Positions 31,010 to 39,428 of a DNA stretch of 39,428 bases are shown here, piece after piece. The DNA is from an uncultured Selenomonadaceae bacterium (GTDB lineage: Bacteria > Bacillota > Negativicutes > Selenomonadales > Selenomonadaceae). Every line of letters starts with the position of its first letter. Within the stretch, counting starts at the first letter, position 1. The stretch is taken from positions 1 through 39,428 of the forward strand of contig CAJOHI010000026.1 in NCBI GenBank assembly GCA_905234365.1, given 5' to 3'. Both the position numbers and the translations under genes were made by a program. The notes under the pieces are model-generated. The model had not been told where the DNA came from. It saw only the letters and a list, made by a program, of their open reading frames with translations, and searched no databases.

Positions 31010-32324
31010 ATGAGTAAACCGATTGTTGCAATCGTCGGCAGACCGAATGTAGGCAAGTCAACACTATTTAATCAGATTGGCAAGAAAAAACTTTCAATCG
31101 TTGACGATATGCCTGGTGTCACAAGAGATAGAATTTACATGGATGCTGAATGGCTTGATTATGAATTTACAATGATTGATACCGGCGGCATTGAAATTGA
31201 ATCCGAAGACAAAATCTTAAATTCCATGCGAGCACAAGCGAAAATCGCGATTGATGAAGCTGATGTTATCGTATTCGTCGTTGACGGCCGTGCCGGATTA
31301 ACTGCCGCTGATTCTTCGCTCAACGAAGAAGCCGGTGATTATTGCTGTAAACAAAATTGACAGTATTCAACTCGACATGAACGTATTTGAATTTTATAAC
31401 GTTGGATTAGGCGATCCTATTGGTATTTCCGCTTCAAATGCTTTAAATCTAGGTGATTTGCTTGATGCTGTTGTTGCGGCATTTCCAAAAAATGAAGTTG
31501 ATGACCGTGAAGAAGATGAGATCAGAATTGCTGTGATAGGTCGTCCGAATGTCGGGAAATCCTCACTTGTCAACTCAATGCTCGGCGAAGATAGAGTTAT
31601 CGTCAGCGATATTCCTGGCACAACTCGTGACGCAATCGACACACATTTTATTAAGGACGGAATCAAATTTACGCTGATTGACACAGCAGGCATGAGACGC
31701 AAAAATAAAATTGATGAGCCAGTTGAGCGTTACAGCGTTATTCGTTCTTTGAGAGCGATTGACAGGTCTGATGTTGTGTTAATGTTAATTGAAGCACCAG
31801 TTGGAGTGACTGAACAAGATAAAAAAATTGCCGGTTATGCTCACGAATCTGGTAAAGGCTGCGTTATTGTCGTTAATAAATGGGACATTTTTCCTGATAA
31901 GCATGACCGCTCAACGAATAGATTTACTGATGATTTACGCGAACAACTCGGCTTTTTGCAATATGCGCCGGTTCTGTACGCTTCAGCGCTGACAGGTCAA
32001 AGAGTCAACCGCGTTACTGAGCTTGTAAAATTCGTAGCGGAACAACAATCAATGAGGATTCAAACAAGTGTATTAAATGAATTGATACGCGACGCAATTT
32101 CAGTTAATCCGCCACCGACAAAGAGAGGCAAACAGTTAAAAATTTTATTTATGACACAAGCAGATATAAATCCGCCGAAATTTATAATCTTTGTCAATGA
32201 GCCGGATTTATTCCACTTTTCTTATCAACGATTTATTGAAAATCAACTGCGTGAAAGATACGGATTTGAAGGTACACCGCTTAAATTTATAATCAGAAAG
32301 CGCAATGAAGGCGACGAAGAATAA
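31010..32324 (+). pseudogene. der: GTPase Der (EngA), disrupted by a ~17-nt out-of-frame deletion as read
   Basis: 31010-31360 carries GRPNVGKS and DTGG; 31335-32324 carries NKID, second G domain and KH domain. Frames join at 31310-31313: …GLTAAD | [17 protein letters not shown]. Confidence 0.9.
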
Positions 32325-32333
32325 AAATTATTG

Positions 32334-32359
32334 AATCTGTCAACTTGGCAGATTTTTTT
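32334..32359 (+). terminator. intrinsic terminator after der
   Basis: AATCTGTC-AACTT-GGCAGATT followed by TTTTT. Confidence 0.85.
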
Positions 32360-32485
32360 ATCTTCAAGTGTAGCGAGTTCGGTAGTCATTCTTCGCTTGC
32401 TTGTCAGAATTTTAACCTTGAGTTCATTTTCGAGATAATCATAAGTAGAATTTTTTGCAATTTTACAAAGATTTTACTGATGTAT

Positions 32486-33319
32486 TTATCCGTTAAATTC
32501 AGCAATTCTCTCTGCAAGATTTAACTCAAAATCGCTATGACTGCCTAACCCTTTTTCTTTCATGAGTTTATAACCTTCGATATCATCATTAGCAGAATCA
32601 ACGCTGTTCAAAATAAAATTCGACATATAAAAATCACTTTTTGAAGGAAGTTTTGAACGCGAATTAACCATTTCTTTTCCTAAATCAAATACTTTTTTTG
32701 GAAATTTTGAAAGTCTGAGTGCAAATTTATCGACAAATTCATCAAGTTTTTCGTCAGGAATCGAACGATTGACAAAACCGTAAAGTTCGCCGGTGTCTGC
32801 GTCGTAATCGTCAGCACTCAAAACAATTTCCATAGCTCTTGCACGTCCACACAAATTGCAAAGCCATTCAATTCCTCCGCCGCCGGGAATCGAGCCGCCA
32901 CCGACTTCAATCAATGCGAATTTTGCTTTTTCTTTCGACGCAAAAATAATATCGCAAGCCAAAGCAAATTCAAAACCTTGTGCACGAGCACGTCCGCGAA
33001 CTTTCGCAATGCTTAAAACGTGCAAATTTACAAGACGATCAACCCAATTTGCCCACTCATAAAAAAATGGAGCTGCGCCTTCCTGTTCTGGAATGATTTG
33101 CCTGTGTTCAACGTCGTGATGATTCATAAAAAAATCTTCATTTGCACTTTCAAAAACTACAACGCGCAAATCAGAATTTTTTTCCATTTTATTCATCAGC
33201 ACATTAAGTTCGGCGAACATATAAGGGTCAAAATTATTTATTGGCGGATTGTCGATTATCACGCGCCAATAATTTTTTGTTTCCTCAACAATTTTCAATC
33301 TGTTTTTCAAAATTTTCAC
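32486..33319 (-). CDS. enoyl-CoA hydratase/isomerase family protein
   Basis: RVVVFESANEDFFMNHHD…IAKVRGRARAQGFEFALACDIIFASKEKAKFALIEVGGGSIPGGGG. Confidence 0.88.
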   Translation of the reverse strand: MKILKNRLKIVEETKNYWRVIIDNPPINNFDPYMFAELNVLMNKMEKNSDLRVVVFESANEDFFMNHHDVEHRQIIPEQEGAAPFFYEWANWVDRLVNLHVLSIAKVRGRARAQGFEFALACDIIFASKEKAKFALIEVGGGSIPGGGGIEWLCNLCGRARAMEIVLSADDYDADTGELYGFVNRSIPDEKLDEFVDKFALRLSKFPKKVFDLGKEMVNSRSKLPSKSDFYMSNFILNSVDSANDDIEGYKLMKEKGLGSHSDFELNLAERIAEFNG

Positions 33320-33387
33320 TCCTTCGATGACTTGAAAAATTTTTTTACAATGATATTATATCTTTTAACAAGAAAAATAAAAATTAC

Positions 33388-33401
33388 GCAGTTTAAACTG
33401 C
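33388..33401. promoter_or_regulatory. perfect 14-bp palindrome GCAGTTTAAACTGC, candidate HxlR operator
   Basis: Perfect inverted repeat in the divergent intergenic region, 17 bp before the HxlR start codon. Confidence 0.6.
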
Positions 33402-33418
33402 CTATGGAGTGAAGATTT

Positions 33419-33754
33419 TTGAGTAAAATTTTTTATGAATTACCCGAAAATGAAATTTGTCCTGTGATTTATACTTTGAGTTTAATTGGTCAGAAATGGA
33501 AAATTCCAATTTTATGGCACTTGTCAGAGGATGGAAAGTTACGCTATAGCGAATTAAAGAAAAAAATTTTTGGAATTACAAATTTAATGTTGACAAAATC
33601 ATTGCGCGAACTTGAAAAAGATAATTTGATAAGCAGAAAAGATTTTTCAGAAAAAATTTTGCATGTTGAATATTTATTGACTGAGCGTGGAAAAACTTTA
33701 ATTCCGATTTTAAAATCAATCGATGATTGGGGAAAAGACCAAATGCAAAAATAA
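33419..33754 (+). CDS. HxlR-family transcriptional regulator
   Basis: TTG start after GGAGTG; CPVIYTLSLIGQKWKIPILWHLSEDGKLRYSELKKKIFGITNLMLTKSLRELEKDNLI. Confidence 0.9.
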   Translation: MSKIFYELPENEICPVIYTLSLIGQKWKIPILWHLSEDGKLRYSELKKKIFGITNLMLTKSLRELEKDNLISRKDFSEKILHVEYLLTERGKTLIPILKSIDDWGKDQMQK

Positions 33755-33805
33755 CATTTTTAAAAAATTTTATAATAACAAAGGGAAATAACGGGAGGTT
33801 TTAGT

Positions 33806-35458
33806 ATGGCAAATTTTAAGGACAAAGTTGTTTATCAAATTTATCCGAAGTCATTTCAAGATTCAAATGACGATGGACTCGGTGATTTGCGCGGTGTAAT
33901 TCAGCATCTTGATTATCTTAAGTCTCTTAATGTAGATTATCTTTGGTTGACGCCGTTTTTTCCGTCGCCACAGCATGATAATGGTTATGATGTTTCTGAC
34001 TATTGTGCAGTTGATCCACGTTTTGGAACTATGGCTGACTTTGATGAATTGGTGAAGGTTGCCGGTGAAAAAGGCATGAAAATAATGTTAGATATGGTAC
34101 TTTGTCACACTTCGGCAGATCATGAATGGTTTCAAAAGGCAATAAATGGCGACAAGTACTATCAACGTTATTACATTTTGCGTGACGGTCGCGGTCCAGG
34201 TGAACCACCTACAAATTGGCAGTGTGCGTTTGGAGGCAGTGCTTGGGAATGGCAGCCGCAGATTGGTAAGTGGTATTTGCATTTGCACGATGTGAGCCAG
34301 CCTGACCTTGATTGGACTAATCCGGAAGTACGCAAAGAACTTGCCAACGTGGTGAAATTCTGGCGCGAGAAAGGCGTAACGGGATTTCGCTTTGATGTTA
34401 TTAATCTCATCTCTAAACCGGAAGTTTTTGAGGACGACACAACTGGACTTGGACGGCGTTTATTTGCCGACGGTCCGCATGTGCATGAATATTTACGCGA
34501 ACTTGTGCAAAACGCCGGAATTGACGGAATGATTACCGTCGGCGAAATGGCGTCAACAGACCTTGCAAATTGTATTCACTATTCCAATCCGGATAATCAC
34601 GAACTTTCCATGTCATTCAGCTTTCATCACCTTAAAGTTGACTATAAGAACGGTAATAAATGGGAACTCATGCCGCCGGATATTAAAGCACTTAAAAAAA
34701 TCTTTGAAGATTGGCAAGTTGGCATGCAGGAAGGTAACGGCTGGAACGCAGTATTTTACAACAATCATGACCAACCTCGTATAGTTTCAAGATTTGGAGA
34801 CGATCAGAAGTATCTCAAAGAATCAGCAAAAATGTTGGCGGCCTCAATTCACTTCATGCGCGGCACCCCATACATTTATCAAGGCGAAGAACTTGGAATG
34901 ACCAATGCAAAATATACTTCAATCGAACAATATCGCGATGTTGAAAGCTTGAATTACTACAAAATTTTGTTAGAGCGAGGCAAGTCAAAAGATGAGGCTT
35001 TAAAAATTCTTGGTGAGCGTTCACGCGATAATAGCAGAACACCAATGCAATGGTCATCAGAAAAGTTTGCGGGATTTTCTACTGTTGAAGCATGGATTTC
35101 TTCTCCGGAGAATTACAAAAAAATTAATGTCGAAGCTGAAGAAAAAGACGAAAATTCTGTATTGAATTTTTATAAAGCTCTCGTCAAATTACGCAAAGAA
35201 AATAAAATTATTCAAAACGGCGACATTAAATTTATTGAGCGTGAAAATAATGATGTTATTGCCTACATAAGAAGTCTTGGCGGCAATGAATTAATTGTTA
35301 TTTGCAACTTCAGAGGAGAAGAAATTTCATTGACCGAAAAAACTTTAATGGATTATCAAGCAAGTGGCTATAAAAAAATTCTCGGCAATTACAATGATAT
35401 TGCTGAGAATCTTCGTCCTTATGAAGTTGTGGTATTTAAATTACAAAAAGAAATTTAA
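33806..35458 (+). CDS. GH13 alpha-glucosidase (oligo-1,6-glucosidase type)
   Basis: VVYQIYPKSFQDSNDDGLGDLRGVIQHLDYLKSLNVDYLWLTPFFPSP; GFRFDVINLISK; FYNNHDQPRIVSRFGD. Confidence 0.95.
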   Translation: MANFKDKVVYQIYPKSFQDSNDDGLGDLRGVIQHLDYLKSLNVDYLWLTPFFPSPQHDNGYDVSDYCAVDPRFGTMADFDELVKVAGEKGMKIMLDMVLCHTSADHEWFQKAINGDKYYQRYYILRDGRGPGEPPTNWQCAFGGSAWEWQPQIGKWYLHLHDVSQPDLDWTNPEVRKELANVVKFWREKGVTGFRFDVINLISKPEVFEDDTTGLGRRLFADGPHVHEYLRELVQNAGIDGMITVGEMASTDLANCIHYSNPDNHELSMSFSFHHLKVDYKNGNKWELMPPDIKALKKIFEDWQVGMQEGNGWNAVFYNNHDQPRIVSRFGDDQKYLKESAKMLAASIHFMRGTPYIYQGEELGMTNAKYTSIEQYRDVESLNYYKILLERGKSKDEALKILGERSRDNSRTPMQWSSEKFAGFSTVEAWISSPENYKKINVEAEEKDENSVLNFYKALVKLRKENKIIQNGDIKFIERENNDVIAYIRSLGGNELIVICNFRGEEISLTEKTLMDYQASGYKKILGNYNDIAENLRPYEVVVFKLQKEI

Positions 35459-36214
35459 CATTTCTCCAACATCTGAGAATATTTTGCACGCTTGAGATTT
35501 TATGACATCACGTGCAGTATTAATGCTGTAGCCATTAAATGCCGAAATCATCGGTAAATCATTTACCTCATCGCCAATAACGTAAATGCTAAAATCATTC
35601 CAATTCATGGCATTAACTAAATGTTCTAATCCTTGTTTTTTACTTATTCCAATAGGCGTAACGTCTACACTGCAAGCATTAGGATAAGCACAAATATTTT
35701 TTCCAAATTTATCGTTTAAAATTTCAGCGCATTTAGTGGCTTCTTCTGCTTGTTTAAACCCTAAAGAAAATTGGTGAATACCTTTTAAATTTATAATATC
35801 TGATTCGTTGATTTTAATTATTGGAAAATTCCACTCTTTTGCCTCGCGTGTAATCCAAGAACCTTCCGATTCGTGACAAAGATAGGTTACATCTTTAGCA
35901 GAAAAAGCAAAATGGAACGATTTTCTAACAAATGGCTCCTGCGACATATCTTTTAAAGTCTGACTGTCGATATTTGCCTGATATATAACATTGCCGGATT
36001 GGTCTCTGATTATGCCGCCATTATTGCAAATTGCGAAATCATATTCTACGCCATAATGATTGAGTTGAGGAATGAGCATACCATAATCACGACCGGAAAC
36101 CATTCCAAATTTATTTCCGGCAGCTCGCCAATTATGTACGCCTTGAATGGTTTCATCACTGATTGTACCTTTGCGAAAGAGAGTTCCGTCATAGTCGCTT
36201 GCTGCAATCTTCAT
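35441..36214 (-). CDS. Cof-type HAD phosphatase
   Basis: AASDYDGTLFRKGTISDETIQGV; IGDEVNDLPMISAFNGYSINTA; converges with GH13 with an 18-nt 3' overlap. Confidence 0.9.
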   Translation of the reverse strand: MKIAASDYDGTLFRKGTISDETIQGVHNWRAAGNKFGMVSGRDYGMLIPQLNHYGVEYDFAICNNGGIIRDQSGNVIYQANIDSQTLKDMSQEPFVRKSFHFAFSAKDVTYLCHESEGSWITREAKEWNFPIIKINESDIINLKGIHQFSLGFKQAEEATKCAEILNDKFGKNICAYPNACSVDVTPIGISKKQGLEHLVNAMNWNDFSIYVIGDEVNDLPMISAFNGYSINTARDVIKSQACKIFSDVGEMLNFFL

Positions 36215-37878
36215 TTGCTTGCCTCCTCGTAGACAACTGCTTCTAATGGACGCAATATGCCTTTATCGTTACTTTCATAATTGCCAAAGATTAAATTTGA
36301 TTGATTCAAAAACTCTGCCGAAAATTCAACTTTGTTCAAAGTGAAATTGACAAGTACATAAATTTTACTATTTTCAGTAGAACGCGAAAAAGCATAAACA
36401 CTTTCGTCATCTTTGAGTAATTCTTTATAGTCGCCATTTAAGAGCGTTTCATTTTGTTTTCTAAAGTTATTGAGTTTTCTAAAATAGTTCAGCACAGAAT
36501 TTTTATCATTATCTTCAATTTCAGCATTACATTTATCAAAATCATTATGCAGCGGTAGCCACGATTGACCTGTAGTAAATCCGGCATTAATTCCGCTTGT
36601 CCACTGCATTGGTGTACGTGCATTATCTCTGCTAAAGAAGTGTATAAATTTCATTGCTTGTTCTGGTGTAAATCCTTCTTTTAATGCAAGTTCGTATTGT
36701 CCATGTGATGAAATATCATTGTATTTATTGATTGAATCCCAAGCCACGTTAGCAAATCCGAGTTCCTGTCCTTGATAAATAAATGGCGTACCTCTGAGCG
36801 TTAAAAGAATTGTTGCCATAGCTTTAGCAGCTTTAATCATGTCAGCACCCTTCGGCATGAAATGATTTACGCAGCGTGGTTGATCGTGATTTTCAAAAAA
36901 TATCGGATACCAGCCATTGTCTTTAGTAGCCTTTTGACTATCAGACAAGGCTTTTTTTAATTCCGTCAACTTCCACTCACGAGGATAGCACCAAATTTCA
37001 CCATTGGTGAACGGCAAAACTAAATGGCTAAATTCAAATAACATATCAAATACGCCGTTAACTCCGACCCAATTTTTGAGTTCATCGGCAGAAACTCCAT
37101 TAGCTTCACCGACCGTAAAAATATCGCCTTTGTCGAATACTTCGCGCTTAAATTCATGTAAAAAATCTAAAATTCCTGGCGTATTCGCTGTCATTGTGTG
37201 TACTGCAACTGTGCCATCTTTACTGTCCGGGTCTCCGTCAACAAATTCTTTCGGCTTTTTGATATAAGTTATTGCGTCAATACGAAATCCGCCGACGCCT
37301 TTTTTAAGCCAAAAATTTGCAGACTCATAGAGCGCATGTCTAACGTCAGGATTTTCCCAATTTAAATCCGGTTGTTGCGGTGCAAAGGTATGTAAATAAT
37401 ATTGCTGCCTTTCCTCACACCACGTCCAAGCACTGCCGCCGAAAATTGCACGCCAATTAGTTGGTGCACTTCCGTCAGCCTTAGCATCTCGCCAAATATA
37501 CCAGTCAGATTTAGGATTATTGCGACTTTTACGAGACTCTTTGAACCATTCATGTTGATCTGAAGAATGATTGTAGACCAAGTCCATGACAATTTTAATA
37601 TTATGCTTTTTTGCTTCGTCAATGAGATTTTCCATGTCTTTCATGGTGCCGTAAGAAGGATCAATGCTTGTATAATCGGCAATGTCGTAGCCATTATCAA
37701 CCATTGGCGACTTGTAAATCGGAGTAAGCCAAATTGCGCCAATTCCCAATTTTTGAAGATAATCTAATTTACTTGTGATACCTGCAATATCACCAGTGCC
37801 ACTGCCAGTTGTATCCAGAAAACTTTTCGGATAAATTTGGTAAACGGCAGTTTTTTGCCACCATTTGAGATTATTCAT
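36211..37878 (-). CDS. GH13 alpha-glucosidase (second paralogue)
   Basis: AVYQIYPKSFLDTTGSGTGDIAGITSKLDYLQKLGIGAIWLTPIYKSPMVDNGYDIADY; likely ATG at 37878. Confidence 0.95.
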   Translation of the reverse strand: MNNLKWWQKTAVYQIYPKSFLDTTGSGTGDIAGITSKLDYLQKLGIGAIWLTPIYKSPMVDNGYDIADYTSIDPSYGTMKDMENLIDEAKKHNIKIVMDLVYNHSSDQHEWFKESRKSRNNPKSDWYIWRDAKADGSAPTNWRAIFGGSAWTWCEERQQYYLHTFAPQQPDLNWENPDVRHALYESANFWLKKGVGGFRIDAITYIKKPKEFVDGDPDSKDGTVAVHTMTANTPGILDFLHEFKREVFDKGDIFTVGEANGVSADELKNWVGVNGVFDMLFEFSHLVLPFTNGEIWCYPREWKLTELKKALSDSQKATKDNGWYPIFFENHDQPRCVNHFMPKGADMIKAAKAMATILLTLRGTPFIYQGQELGFANVAWDSINKYNDISSHGQYELALKEGFTPEQAMKFIHFFSRDNARTPMQWTSGINAGFTTGQSWLPLHNDFDKCNAEIEDNDKNSVLNYFRKLNNFRKQNETLLNGDYKELLKDDESVYAFSRSTENSKIYVLVNFTLNKVEFSAEFLNQSNLIFGNYESNDKGILRPLEAVVYEEASK

Positions 37879-37926
37879 AAAAAGCGGCGACAATCTATTA
37901 ATGAACGCCGCCGCACACCTCCTAAT
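37879..37926 (-). promoter_or_regulatory. SD-hairpin-AUG leader of the GH13 gene
   Basis: Minus strand: AGGAGG-TGT-GCGGCGGCG-TTCATTAATAGATTGT-CGCCGC-TTTTT-ATG. Confidence 0.6.
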
Positions 37927-37931
37927 TTAAT

Positions 37932-39296
<1,365 letters not shown>

Positions 39297-39428
39297 TTAC
39301 TTTTTATCTTCTGTATCAGGAGCATTCAATAAAGCTTCAAATCTTTCACGAACTTGAGGAACACTTAAACCAACAATAACTTGAATGGCACGACCATTAT
39401 GAACGAGACCGTGAGCGCCGTGTTCAGT
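39297..39428 (-). CDS. C-terminal end of PTS alpha-glucoside transporter (EIIB/EIIBC), partial
   Basis: Frame TEHGAHGLVHNGRAIQVIVGLSVPQVRERFEALLNAPDTEDKK*; adjacent to GH4. Confidence 0.7.
   Translation of the reverse strand, partial: TEHGAHGLVHNGRAIQVIVGLSVPQVRERFEALLNAPDTEDKK

Noticed and set aside
32360-32480. Leftward coding remnant (NSTYDYLENELKVKILTSKRRMTTELATLEDKK)
   Set aside because: Coding-like but short, without a start, and overlapping the der terminator; not enough to name a gene.

Overview
The window is low-GC DNA that reads like a Negativicutes-type Firmicute: strong AGGAGG-type ribosome sites together with an RTX protein. The lineage is an inference. Positions ~1.45-10.12 kb hold a decayed temperate-phage or integrative element. 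It carries leftward early/regulatory genes (AAA_23-like ATPase, YopX, truncated SAM-methyltransferase, several XRE/HTH regulators, Bro-type antirepressor) and, at the right edge, a tyrosine recombinase. Nearly every longer gene in it has a frameshift, an in-frame TAA, or a deletion. The rest is mostly chromosomal: CMD + LysR, chorismate mutase, compact ABC-F-like ATPase, glucosaminidase, Fe-ADH, IMP dehydrogenase, a broken chemoreceptor gene, carboxynorspermidine synthesis pair, PHP phosphatase, Mfd, an RTX protein with a HExxH motif, CobQ, hydrogenase maturation protease, a disrupted der, enoyl-CoA hydratase/HxlR, and an alpha-glucoside operon (two GH13, Cof HAD, GH4, PTS end). Best leads: (1) der, normally essential, appears split by a ~17-nt loss; (2) a GC hairpin lies between a perfect AGGAGG and the ATG of a GH13 gene, and folding would cut a 39-nt spacer to 8 nt; (3) 10-bp helically phased TAAAT arrays occur at two places in the mobile element; (4) alternative-pairing AAGGTACG repeats sit upstream of the integrase segment; (5) an ABC-F-like protein has a degenerate second ATP site. 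No complete new defence or mobile system was identified. All calls are by eye, with no database search.
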